Shown here in pieces: positions 35,056 through 43,178 of a stretch of DNA of 64,000 nucleotides (position 1 is its first letter; the number at the start of each line of letters is the position of its first letter). The position numbers and the translations under genes were made by a program. Source of the DNA: Bacillota bacterium (lineage in GTDB: Bacteria; Bacillota; UBA4882; UBA8346); NCBI GenBank assembly GCA_023400055.1, contig JAEXFN010000021.1, positions 73,719 to 137,718 on the forward strand. The letters are read 5' to 3'. The notes beneath the pieces are model-generated. The model was not told where the DNA came from, ran no database searches, and worked only from the letters and a program-made list of their open reading frames with translations.

Positions 35056-35715
35056 TTGTCTCGCATGAATGGAATCAAGCAGGTCATTCATCAATGGGCC
35101 TGGGTTTTGCTGGTGGCGTTTTGTTTTATTGGACTTATTTATCCCATCATCGGAGCGTTGGCTCTGATTTGCATGCTGGCCCCGGCCGTCGTGGCTTTTT
35201 TCAAGGGGCGGATGTGGTGCGGAAATTTCTGTCCCAGGGGCAGTTTTAATGACATTATCTTGGCTAAGTTTTCTGCCAAAGGAAAAATGCCGACCTTTTT
35301 GAGCCGAACCTGGTTCCGGGTGGCCTTCCTGATCGGCCTGATGACCGCCTTCGCCGCGCAACTCGTTTTGGCCTGGGGCAATCCAAGCGCCGTAGGCCGG
35401 GTATTTGTGCGAATGATTTTGATTACTACCTTGCTTACCATCATTTTGGGGCTGATCTACAAACCCAGAACCTGGTGTACCTTTTGCCCCATGGGAACAC
35501 TGGCGTACTTCGTTTCCAAATTACAGTCCTCGAAGCTACGCGGCAACCAAATCCGCTTCAACCGGGAAGCCTGTATCAACTGTAACGTTTGCTCCAAAAA
35601 TTGCCCCATCAATATCAATGTTTTAGGATTTAAGGCCGAGGGAAGTGTAGCGGACCCCAATTGTTTAAGGTGCGGGGTATGCGTTGCCAAATGTCCCAAA
35701 AAGGCTTTGTCGTAA
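35056..35715 (+). CDS. Membrane polyferredoxin (4Fe-4S, NapH/YccM-like)
   Basis: A 219-residue protein with four membrane helices (about residues 13-33, 35-50, 88-105 and 115-133), two CxxxCP-type motifs after helices (WCGNFCPRG and WCTFCPMG) and two C-terminal 4Fe-4S clusters (CINCNVCSKNCP and CLRCGVCVAKCP). Such proteins move electrons across or along the membrane. The start is TTG at 35056, with GGAGGG 7 nt upstream. It overlaps the beginning of a broken HMA domain. Confidence 0.88.
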   Translation: MSRMNGIKQVIHQWAWVLLVAFCFIGLIYPIIGALALICMLAPAVVAFFKGRMWCGNFCPRGSFNDIILAKFSAKGKMPTFLSRTWFRVAFLIGLMTAFAAQLVLAWGNPSAVGRVFVRMILITTLLTIILGLIYKPRTWCTFCPMGTLAYFVSKLQSSKLRGNQIRFNREACINCNVCSKNCPININVLGFKAEGSVADPNCLRCGVCVAKCPKKALS

Positions 35716-35882
35716 ACCGTGCTATCCGGCAGGAATTGGAGCAATTGCCGGGGGTTCAAAAGGTATAGGTGGATCTGGACAGCCAAAGCATCGCTGTGGA
35801 ATATGACGAGAGCCTGGTTTGAGCGGCCAACATCTCAGAGCTGATCAGCGATCTGGGTTACGAAGTCCAATCAATTGCATAA
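35712..35882 (+). pseudogene. Remnant of a heavy-metal-associated (HMA) domain
   Basis: Reading from 35712 gives VNRAIRQELEQLPGVQKV, stop, VDLDSQSIAVEYDESLV, stop, then AANISELISDLGYEVQSIA. This is the pattern of a CopZ/MerP-like HMA domain (LPGV, VDLD, V-x-YD, I-x-DLGYEV), broken by TAG at 35766 and TGA at 35820. The N-terminal metal-binding CxxC is missing because the 5' part is replaced by the end of the polyferredoxin gene. The rest of the frame is preserved, so decay looks recent. Confidence 0.75.
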
Positions 35883-35895
35883 GGAGAGCAGGATA

Positions 35896-36168
35896 ATGAA
35901 GGAATTTGTCTATAACGCCAAGGGAGTCTGCTCGAAGCAGATTCATTTCTCCATCGAACAGGGAGTATTGTCGAAGGTTCAGTTCGAAGCAGGCTGCGAC
36001 GGCAACTTGCAGGCATTGAGCCGCTTGGTCGAAGGGATGACCGTCGCGGAAGTGGTCCAGCGTTTGCGGGGAATCAGCTGCAATGGCAAGAAAAGTTCCT
36101 GCCCCGACCAACTGGCCCGGGCTTTGGAAGGCGCCCGTAAAGAACTGGGCGATGAAGCCTTCCGCTAA
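35896..36168 (+). CDS. TSCPD-domain protein (TIGR03905-like)
   Basis: A 90-residue protein with four conserved cysteines, KGVCSKQIHF, EAGCDGNLQAL, GISCNG and SSCPDQLA, matching the TSCPD family of small putative metal- or cluster-binding proteins. The start ATG 35896 follows AAGGAG and AGGATA. It is followed by a ferredoxin 16 bp later. Function unknown. Confidence 0.85.
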   Translation: MKEFVYNAKGVCSKQIHFSIEQGVLSKVQFEAGCDGNLQALSRLVEGMTVAEVVQRLRGISCNGKKSSCPDQLARALEGARKELGDEAFR

Positions 36169-36184
36169 GAAAGGAAGAGACCCA

Positions 36185-36364
36185 ATGGCAGTCATCATCG
36201 AACAAAGCCTTTGCCCTCAAAATCATCCTTGCCCGGCGGTACGGGTCTGCCCGGTGCAAGCGTTAACCCAAAACGGTTATGAGGCGCCGCTCATTGACGC
36301 CACAAAGTGTGTGGACTGCAAACGTTGTATCCGTGTTTGCCCGATGGGTGCGCTGACGGACTAA
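36185..36364 (+). CDS. Small 4Fe-4S ferredoxin-like protein
   Basis: A 59-residue protein with a canonical cluster motif CVDCKRCIRVCP near the C-terminus and a second, unusual one, CPQNHPCPAVRVCP, near the N-terminus, allowing two 4Fe-4S clusters. GGAAGAGACCCA precedes the ATG at 36185. It belongs to the preceding iron-sulfur group. Confidence 0.85.
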   Translation: MAVIIEQSLCPQNHPCPAVRVCPVQALTQNGYEAPLIDATKCVDCKRCIRVCPMGALTD

Positions 36365-36393
36365 CCTTTTATAGAAGAGAGAGGAAGCACGGG

Positions 36394-37221
36394 TTAATAT
36401 TCGATGGTCAACCCGACCTTCACTTCCTGTAAATCGGCGATCTGCGCCAGCGCGATTTTCGACGCCAAATCCGTGCAATGGCAGGCATGGAGTTGCGCCG
36501 GTTGCAATTCTCTAAAAAACGCTAACGTCTCTTGGAGTTGCGGGCTGTCGGGAGTCAGTTTCAACAGGTGAAATCCGCCGATGACATCGGCAACCCGCCG
36601 TTCGCCGCATACTTCCCGGGCATGTTTTATGATATTGCAGATCCCCGCATGGGAACAGCCGGTGACGATGACCAAACCCCGTGAGGTCCGGTATGCCAGG
36701 GCGGTGTCATCCGGTACGAAATCATCAACCAGTGAACCGTCGTGGAAGGTTTTGCCGAGCGGCTCGGTATTTTCAAACGGAAAATGCCGGGGGATCTGGC
36801 CGAGAAAAACCAGCTTTTCCGAAAGCCAGACGGGCTCCTTCGAAGACCGGATCGTAAAATGGCGCGCCAAGGCCGGTTCGGCGGCGAGAATGCCCAATTC
36901 GGTCGAGTCGTCGTGAAGCTTGGGCACCAGGGCCGAAGGATGAGCGAGCAATATCGGCAAGCGTTCTGCCGGACCGGCCTTGGAACGCGCCTTGATAAAA
37001 TGTTCGAGGCCCCAGGTGTGATCCCAGTGACCATGGGATAATATCAGGTAATCGGGATCCAGGAGATCCATTCCGAGGGATTGGCCATTCCTCAGAAACA
37101 GGTCGGAAGCGCCGAGATCGAATAAGATCTTGAATCCGGCTTCCTCCAGATAAAAACTCAGACCCCATTCCGCGTTCAGTTCGGATGAAGCGATGTTGTC
37201 GACCAAAACCGTTAACCGCAT
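36394..37221 (-). CDS. Metallo-beta-lactamase-fold hydrolase
   Basis: A 275-residue MBL-fold protein. The metal motif is LILSHGHWDHTWGLEHF (HxHxDH), with later ligands in VIVTGCSHAGICN and GGFHL, and a late His in HACHCTD. It resembles the dihydropteroate-synthase-linked (beta-ribofuranosylaminobenzene phosphate synthase-like) branch. ATG 37221 follows GGGAG by 7 nt; the frame is open to 37284. It converges on the ferredoxin gene. Confidence 0.87.
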   Translation of the reverse strand: MRLTVLVDNIASSELNAEWGLSFYLEEAGFKILFDLGASDLFLRNGQSLGMDLLDPDYLILSHGHWDHTWGLEHFIKARSKAGPAERLPILLAHPSALVPKLHDDSTELGILAAEPALARHFTIRSSKEPVWLSEKLVFLGQIPRHFPFENTEPLGKTFHDGSLVDDFVPDDTALAYRTSRGLVIVTGCSHAGICNIIKHAREVCGERRVADVIGGFHLLKLTPDSPQLQETLAFFRELQPAQLHACHCTDLASKIALAQIADLQEVKVGLTIEY

Positions 37222-37288
37222 CGGCAAACTCCCGTTGGATTTTTTTGTTACCTTCAAAATATCACGAAGCCATGCGGGAGTCAATCCA

Positions 37289-37432
37289 TTACGTTACTTC
37301 ATTTATGAAACGCCGGCGCGTTTTTAACCAATACACCAGGCTGTGGACGATGAACAGGGTGAACAAACTTATCAGGCCGATGCGCTGATCCAAAGGCAGG
37401 CTGCTTAGAATTGACTGCCGTTCTTCGTTACG
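37289..37432 (-). pseudogene. Possible remnant of a membrane protein C-terminus
   Basis: On the minus strand an open stretch of 47 codons between two stops ends LISLFTLFIVHSLVYWLKTRRR..., a single membrane helix followed by basic residues, like the C-terminal end of a membrane protein. No start codon with a ribosome site is visible. It may be a remnant or chance. Confidence 0.3.
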
Positions 37433-37483
37433 TTACCAAAAATTCCAATCATAGCAATTTGAATTTTGAATTAGTCTTTTTTG

Positions 37484-37513
37484 TTGACAAAGTAGTAAAT
37501 AATAGATTAAAAT
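37484..37513 (+). promoter_or_regulatory. Promoter of the ROK regulator gene
   Basis: TTGACA at 37484-37489 and TAAAAT at 37508-37513 with an 18-bp spacer. The operator palindrome follows immediately. Confidence 0.7.
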
Positions 37514-37517
37514 TAAG

Positions 37518-37538
37518 TTAGTAAACTTTCTTTACTAA
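37518..37538. promoter_or_regulatory. ROK operator, copy 1
   Basis: Arms TTAGTAAA and TTTACTAA enclose 5 bp. It lies at the transcription start region of the ROK gene, so binding would repress it. A related palindrome lies before the sugar importer. Confidence 0.7.
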
Positions 37539-37558
37539 TTCGTTCGAAAGAGAAGGGG

Positions 37559-38767
37559 ATTTCAATCAAAGGTCGCAATGTAGTTGATGTACGCAGATAT
37601 AATTTAGGTGTAATATTAAACACTATTCGTTTAAGTAATGAAATTTCAAGAAACGTTTTGGCCTCTAAAACTGATTTAACCAAAACAACAGTTTCTGCCA
37701 TTGTAAATGAGCTTATTAAGCATGGCATAATCACTGAAAAGGGTGAAGGATTAGCTTCCGCAAAAGGCGGTCGTAAGCCGATCTCCTTAAAAATTCTTCC
37801 TGATTCATTGGTTGCTGCTGGAATTAATATCCGCAGAGAAAAAATATCGGCTGTACTCCTTAACACTAGTGGTAAGATTTTAGCTCAAAGTTCCTTTCTG
37901 TTAAATGATAGAAGTTCCGTTGATGTCATTTTCAAAAATATTTATGAATGTCTCAATTTAGTCATGGCAGAAAAGCCAAAAGATTCAACCTTAATCGGCA
38001 TTGGGGTGGGGGCGGCGGGCCCGTTGGATTTAGATAAAGGGAAAATACTAACACCGTTAGATTTCGGCGCTTGGCGAAATGTCAATCTCAAAGAGAATCT
38101 GAGTAATAAGTATAATTTACCGGTATTTGTTGAAACGGGAGCTTGTTCCGGCGCTCTTAGCGAATATTTTTGGCGTGCCTCCGATGATAGTAAGCTAAAT
38201 TATTTAATTTTTGTTGAAATTGATACGGCCTTGGGTTTCGGTTTGATTATAGACGGCAAGATAGTCCATGGTTTGAGTTCAGCGGGCGAAATCGGCCATA
38301 TGGTCGTAAATCCGCTGGGAGAAGCTTGTAGTTGCGGACTAAATGGTTGCCTGGACCTTTATGCATCCGGGCTATCCATACTTAAAAGTCTGGGTAAAGT
38401 TGAATTTACCGTCGGTCCCGGTACTTTGGGAAATAGTAATTGGGGGCAACTATTGGAGGACATCACAAAGGACCGCCGTTGTGAAGCGGTGGTAAAGCGA
38501 GCAGCCGAATATTTGGGCTTGGAAATAGTAAATTTGTTCAATTTGTTAAGTCCGCAGCAAGTGGTTTTAGGTAGCACAAGTATAGGATTTATTGAACTTT
38601 ATAAGAAACTTTTGATTGCATATTTATCAAAAATTCATACTTTGGAACAAAATATTGTAGACCGGATCAAAATAGCTAAATACGGCGTGAATGCTATTGA
38701 AGTAGGTGCTGCTACATTAGTGTTTCATGAGTTCTACAAAGATCCGAAGAATTTTTTACCCTTTTAA
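37559..38767 (+). CDS. ROK-family transcriptional repressor (XylR/NagC-like)
   Basis: About 402 residues. The N-terminal helix-turn-helix (SNEISRNVLASKTDLTKTTV) precedes a ROK sugar-binding domain with IGVGAAGPLDLDKG, GEIGHMVVNPLGEACSCGLN and GCLDLYAS, including the zinc-binding Cys residues. No ATG, GTG or TTG lies before the helix-turn-helix. The family N-terminus SIKGRNVVDVRR appears directly after an ATT at 37559, with AGAAGGGG just upstream, so ATT (or ATC 37565) is the likely start. A TTG at 37658 would delete most of the DNA-binding domain. It would bind the two palindromes and respond to the imported sugar. Confidence 0.85.
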   Translation: MSIKGRNVVDVRRYNLGVILNTIRLSNEISRNVLASKTDLTKTTVSAIVNELIKHGIITEKGEGLASAKGGRKPISLKILPDSLVAAGINIRREKISAVLLNTSGKILAQSSFLLNDRSSVDVIFKNIYECLNLVMAEKPKDSTLIGIGVGAAGPLDLDKGKILTPLDFGAWRNVNLKENLSNKYNLPVFVETGACSGALSEYFWRASDDSKLNYLIFVEIDTALGFGLIIDGKIVHGLSSAGEIGHMVVNPLGEACSCGLNGCLDLYASGLSILKSLGKVEFTVGPGTLGNSNWGQLLEDITKDRRCEAVVKRAAEYLGLEIVNLFNLLSPQQVVLGSTSIGFIELYKKLLIAYLSKIHTLEQNIVDRIKIAKYGVNAIEVGAATLVFHEFYKDPKNFLPF

Positions 38768-38819
38768 AGGAAGAGTAGAGGAGATTTTTGAGAGTGAGAG
38801 AGTTTTTATATTTCAGTTA

Positions 38820-38838
38820 GTAAAGAAACTTTCTTTAC
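38820..38838. promoter_or_regulatory. ROK operator, copy 2
   Basis: GTAAAGAAA-C-TTTCTTTAC is a perfect palindrome before the sugar-binding-protein gene. It shares the TTAGTAAA and TTTCTTTAC halves with the copy before the ROK gene. Confidence 0.7.
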
Positions 38839-38965
38839 GATTATGCTGCTAGTGTTAACTAAAGGATACTGGACGAGGACAGAATAGAAAATGAGAAAGG
38901 GAGGTGTAATTGAGTAAAAAACCGGTGTTACCGTATTGTTTAAATCAATTACAGGAGGGGTAGTA

Positions 38966-40315
38966 ATGAAAAGAAAAATTTCTGTATTAATGTCGGTTTT
39001 GTTTGTAGCAGTTCTAATTTTTTCTTCCTTGACCACAGCCGAAAAGAAGGGGTTTAATTGGAAAAGATTCAGTGGGAGTAAAATCACGATATTAAATATG
39101 CAACAATCGTATTCTGATGGATTGGAAGCCCAGTTGCCTGAATTTGAGAAACTAACGGGGATTAAGGTTGAACAGGAGACAATGGGTCAGCAAAATGTGG
39201 TGCAAAAAATAAATGTTGAACTGGCTGCTCATAATAGTACATATGACCTGGTATTTACAGAGACGGATCGAATTCCGCAATATGTTGAATCAGGATGGAT
39301 TGAGGATATTTCTCCGTATTTAAACAAGAAAGAGTTAACGGATAATTCATTTTTAGATAAAAAAGATTTTATTAAATCGACCCTTGATGCCTTTAAGTAC
39401 GACGGGAAGTACTACGGATTACCTTATATGGCGGCTACGGTCATCATGTATTACCGGAAAGATATTTTTGAAAAATTTGGTGTTTCCGGCCCTCCCAATA
39501 CATTTAACGACTTATTACAAGTGGCTAAAAAAATTAATACATCAGAGGTGCCTGCGATAGCCCTCCGTGGACAACCCGGTGCGGTTATGAATGTTTGGCA
39601 TTGGTCCATGTTTTTATACGGTATGGGAGGAAGAATCTTCAAAGATTACCCGAAAGATTTCACCCCGGTATTAAATTCGCCAAAAGCTGAAGAAGCGCTA
39701 CAGACATATTGCAAATTAATGCAGAATTACAGTATTCCCGGTGCAGCGTCGGCTACTTTCGATGATGTCGTTTTGGCAATGCAACAGGGGAAAGTGGCTA
39801 TTGCTATCGAAGGCGCTCCTTTAGCCGGCAGAATTTTAGATCCGACGCAGTCTAAAGTGGTTGGAAAAGTCGGGTTCGCTTTAGTTCCAAAGGGCCCAGG
39901 GGGGAGATATCCTGCCTTTACCGCCCAAGGATTTGTTATTCCGAAAGGATCGAAAAACAAAGAGGCAGCATATTTATTCTTGCAATGGGCTACCAGCAAA
40001 AATGTTTTAAAAGCAATAGCGATAAAAGGGAGCCACGTTGCGGTTACCCGAAAATCATTGTGGAGTGATCCTGATTTTGTAAAAAAATATAACTATGATT
40101 TCGGCGCCGGTTCTTATCTTCAGACTTTCCAAAAATCTCTTGAAATTGCTCCAACATGGTATCGGCCTACCTTTGAGAAATGGACCGAAGTCGGAGACAG
40201 AATAGGTTTGGCCGTTTCTGAGGCCATTGTAAAAAAGAAAACTCCGAAAGAAGCTTTGAGTGATGCTAACAAAGATATCATTCAAATATTAAAACATGCA
40301 GGGAAAATCAAATAG
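38966..40315 (+). CDS. Sugar ABC transporter substrate-binding protein
   Basis: A 449-residue family 1 extracellular solute-binding protein (CUT1 class). A Sec signal peptide (SVLMSVLFVAVLIFSS) is followed by TTAEKKGF; there is no lipobox cysteine. Family features include ITILNMQQSYSDG, EFEKLTGIKVE and YGLPYMAATVIMYYRKDIF. GGAGGGG lies before ATG 38966. It is the first gene after the ROK operator, followed by two permeases. No ATPase gene is in the cluster, so a shared MsmK-type ATPase is expected elsewhere. Confidence 0.92.
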   Translation: MKRKISVLMSVLFVAVLIFSSLTTAEKKGFNWKRFSGSKITILNMQQSYSDGLEAQLPEFEKLTGIKVEQETMGQQNVVQKINVELAAHNSTYDLVFTETDRIPQYVESGWIEDISPYLNKKELTDNSFLDKKDFIKSTLDAFKYDGKYYGLPYMAATVIMYYRKDIFEKFGVSGPPNTFNDLLQVAKKINTSEVPAIALRGQPGAVMNVWHWSMFLYGMGGRIFKDYPKDFTPVLNSPKAEEALQTYCKLMQNYSIPGAASATFDDVVLAMQQGKVAIAIEGAPLAGRILDPTQSKVVGKVGFALVPKGPGGRYPAFTAQGFVIPKGSKNKEAAYLFLQWATSKNVLKAIAIKGSHVAVTRKSLWSDPDFVKKYNYDFGAGSYLQTFQKSLEIAPTWYRPTFEKWTEVGDRIGLAVSEAIVKKKTPKEALSDANKDIIQILKHAGKIK

Positions 40316-40338
40316 CTTTGACACACAATCGTAGTGCG

Positions 40339-40363
40339 GAGGGGTTATGAATAACCCCTCTTT
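40339..40363 (+). terminator. Hairpin between binding protein and permease genes
   Basis: GAGGGGTTAT (40339-40348) pairs with ATAACCCCTC (40351-40360) followed by TTT; the top pairs must open to form a loop. It would allow more binding protein than permease. Confidence 0.65.
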
Positions 40364-40383
40364 GGAAAGGCAGGATATGGGAA

Positions 40384-41250
40384 ATGAAGCAGTATTCATA
40401 TGCAAAATTGACTTTTCCCGCGATAATATTTGTCTTTATTATGACAGTTGCACCCATTTTAATTACAATTGGTATAAGTTTTACTTCGTTTAATATTTCA
40501 ATGCCAAATCAATCATTCTTTGTAGGCTTGCAAAATTATCTTAATCTATTTTCTGACGATCGGTTTTTAAATTCGGTGAGAGTGACTCTGCTTTTTATCA
40601 TATACCCGGTTGCATTTCAGATGATCTTCGGGTTGGCGCTAGCCATCGCATTGCATGAGAATCTGCCGGGAACTAAGTGGGTAAAAGCATTTTTTATAAT
40701 ACCCATGATTTTTCCGCCGGTAATCATCGGCATGACCTGGAAAGTATTTCTGACTCCCCAGCTAGGCGGATTAAATTATTTCTTAAGTATTTTAGGAATT
40801 TATGGTCCGGATTGGCTTTCAACGCCTTCGAGCGCTCTATGGGCGGTAGTTATTGCAGCTGTCTGGGCGAGTACCCCGTTTGTGACACTGATGTACTATG
40901 CCACCTTGGGAACCATACCGGAAACTCATTTTGAGGCTGCCGCGATCGAGGGCGCCAGTTGGTGGCAGACTATCCGGTATGTATCGCTTCCGTTTTTAAA
41001 ACCGATTACGAAAGTGATTGTCATCTTTCGGGTATTGGAAGCCTTAGCTATTTTCCCGGTAATTTTTGTATTAACCGGAGGTGGACCGGCGGGCGCGACC
41101 GAACCGATTAACCTCTATGCATATTTTACTGGATTTAGCTACTTGAAAGTTGATTACGCCGCTACGTTGATTGTCGTGTTTTTTAGCTTTTTACTTGCAG
41201 TAAGTTGGCCGCTCTTAAAAAACATGGTCCGTCAATCGGAGGGACGCTAA
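40384..41250 (+). CDS. Sugar ABC transporter permease 1 (MalF/UgpA-like)
   Basis: A 288-residue permease with six predicted membrane helices (first at about residues 11-31, LTFPAIIFVFIMTVAP). The EAA loop is EAAAIEGASWWQTIRYVSLP. Its stop codon TAA overlaps the ATG of the next permease, so the two are coupled. Confidence 0.92.
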   Translation: MKQYSYAKLTFPAIIFVFIMTVAPILITIGISFTSFNISMPNQSFFVGLQNYLNLFSDDRFLNSVRVTLLFIIYPVAFQMIFGLALAIALHENLPGTKWVKAFFIIPMIFPPVIIGMTWKVFLTPQLGGLNYFLSILGIYGPDWLSTPSSALWAVVIAAVWASTPFVTLMYYATLGTIPETHFEAAAIEGASWWQTIRYVSLPFLKPITKVIVIFRVLEALAIFPVIFVLTGGGPAGATEPINLYAYFTGFSYLKVDYAATLIVVFFSFLLAVSWPLLKNMVRQSEGR

Positions 41251-42077
41251 TGGCAAAAAAAAGCTTACAAAGTAAAGTATTCGGATATACGGTCATTGGT
41301 CTTTATGTAATCTTTCTAGGACTGCCTTTACTATGGATACTTTCAATTGCATTAAAAACTCCTTTAGATGCCTTTGCCTCGCCTCCATTGTTAATATTTA
41401 AACCGACCATGCGGAATTTTAGTGCCGTATTGCATGATTTGCACTTTATGAAATCATTGCTGAATAGTTTTGTAGTTGCATGTTTTACCGCCTTTTTCTC
41501 AATGGTCATCGCAATTCCGGCTTCATTCGGTTTATCGCGGTTAAAAGGGAGATTAAAGAGCAATATCCTGGCCTGGCTGCTGCTTTCGCGCGCGGCCCCC
41601 GGTATGATTTATGTGATTCCGTTTTTTGCCTTATATATTCGATTGAATTTATTGGATACCCGCTTTGGCTTAATCTTAATCAATATGGTCTTTACTATCC
41701 CCTTGGTTACATGGATGATGCTGGCGTTTTTTGAAGATATTCCGGCCAGTGTTGAGGAAGCGGCGCTGGTTGACGGTGCATCCCCCATCCAGGTCATGTT
41801 CAAAATCGCTATTCCGCTCGCTAAACCGGGAATTTCGGCCAGTTCCATTCTTGCCTTCATCTTTTCATGGAACGAGTTTTTATTCGCGTTAATTTTGACC
41901 CGCCGTCAAGCAGTTACCGCACCGGTTACCATTGTAAATTATATGGCTTACGAGGGAACCGAATGGGGAAAAGTCGCGGCAGGCGGCATTTTTATCCTCT
42001 TGCCGGTCTTGATTTTTGCCATAACGATTCGGAAATATTTAGTGAGTGGCTTAACATCAGGAGCCGTTAAGGAGTAG
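41250..42077 (+). CDS. Sugar ABC transporter permease 2 (MalG/UgpE-like)
   Basis: A 275-residue permease with six predicted helices. The EAA loop is EEAALVDGASPIQVMFKIAIP. The ATG at 41250 overlaps the preceding stop codon by one base; the longer frame from 41205 lies inside the first permease gene. It completes the importer membrane dimer. Confidence 0.92.
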   Translation: MAKKSLQSKVFGYTVIGLYVIFLGLPLLWILSIALKTPLDAFASPPLLIFKPTMRNFSAVLHDLHFMKSLLNSFVVACFTAFFSMVIAIPASFGLSRLKGRLKSNILAWLLLSRAAPGMIYVIPFFALYIRLNLLDTRFGLILINMVFTIPLVTWMMLAFFEDIPASVEEAALVDGASPIQVMFKIAIPLAKPGISASSILAFIFSWNEFLFALILTRRQAVTAPVTIVNYMAYEGTEWGKVAAGGIFILLPVLIFAITIRKYLVSGLTSGAVKE

Positions 42078-42120
42078 GAGTTTATTTTATTTATAACTTG
42101 AACATTGAGGAGGTTCAATC

Positions 42121-43161
42121 ATGAAAGCAGCTATCTTAAAAAAAGTCGGAGTAATTGAAATTGAAGAGGTACCGATACCCAGTCCCGGACCGGCCGAGGT
42201 ACTTGTTAAAATTAAATCGGTCGGGATCTGTGGTTCGGATTTGCATTATTACACGCATGGCAAAATTGGGGCGTATGTCGTGGAAAAACCAATCATTTTG
42301 GGGCATGAAGCCTCGGGAGAAGTGGTTGCTGTCGGAAAGGATGTCACCCGTTTCAAAATTGGCGATCGGGTTACGATGGAGCCGGGGATTCCTTGCCGAA
42401 AATGTGAGTTTTGCAAGACTGGCCGGTATAATCTCTGTCCGGATGTGGCTTTTATGGCAACGCCGCCCTACGACGGGGCATTTACTGAGTACATTGTCTC
42501 TCCGGAGGATTTTACTTTCAAAATTCCGGATACGATGAGTTTTGATGAGGCTGCTTTAATGGAACCGTTAGCGGTAGGGGTTTATGCAGCCGAGCGTTCC
42601 GCTATGAGACCGGGAATGACGGCGGCAGTATTGGGATTGGGACCGATCGGAATGGTGGTGGCCCAAGCCGCCAAAGCGTATGGAGCGAATCGAGTCATTG
42701 GAACCGATGTGGTGGATTACCGGTTAGCCAGGGCGAAAGGATTTGCGGTGGATAATGCTTTCAATGCCAAAGACAGCGCCGTTGAGGAACAGATTATCGC
42801 CGATTTGGGCAGACGGCCGGATGTGGTGTTTGAGACGTCCGGGAACGCCACCAGCATTCAAATGACGACATCCTTGGTAAAAATGGGGGGTACGGTTGTG
42901 ATGATCGGCATGAGTCCCGAGGATTTAATGCTCATGAATCACGGTCAAATCTCCGGAAAGGAATTAAATATTCTGGGCCTCTTCCGCTATGCGAACATGT
43001 ATCTCAAAGCGATCGAACTGGTCCAATTGGGCAGAATCAATCTCCGGGACCTAGTAACGAAAGAATTTAGCCTGGAACAGACCAAGGAAGCTTTGGACTA
43101 CGCCATCGCTCAGAAGGATCATTCTATTAAGGTCATGATTCATCCATCATCGCAAAATTGA
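42121..43161 (+). CDS. Zinc-dependent polyol/alcohol dehydrogenase (sorbitol dehydrogenase-like)
   Basis: A 346-residue medium-chain dehydrogenase. The catalytic zinc motif is GHEASGEVVAVG, the structural zinc cysteines are in PCRKCEFCKTGRYNLC and the NAD-binding fold is VLGLGPIGMVVAQAAKAYGA. It resembles L-iditol/sorbitol and xylitol dehydrogenases, which oxidise a polyol to a ketose. A good GAGG site precedes the ATG. Its place in the operon suggests a role in breakdown of the imported sugar or polyol. Confidence 0.9.
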   Translation: MKAAILKKVGVIEIEEVPIPSPGPAEVLVKIKSVGICGSDLHYYTHGKIGAYVVEKPIILGHEASGEVVAVGKDVTRFKIGDRVTMEPGIPCRKCEFCKTGRYNLCPDVAFMATPPYDGAFTEYIVSPEDFTFKIPDTMSFDEAALMEPLAVGVYAAERSAMRPGMTAAVLGLGPIGMVVAQAAKAYGANRVIGTDVVDYRLARAKGFAVDNAFNAKDSAVEEQIIADLGRRPDVVFETSGNATSIQMTTSLVKMGGTVVMIGMSPEDLMLMNHGQISGKELNILGLFRYANMYLKAIELVQLGRINLRDLVTKEFSLEQTKEALDYAIAQKDHSIKVMIHPSSQN

Positions 43162-43178
43162 TCATTAGGAGTAAGAGA

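Noticed and set aside
35820..35822. Selenocysteine at the TGA of the HMA remnant
   Set aside because: A TAG also interrupts the frame upstream and the position is not a Cys in HMA domains.
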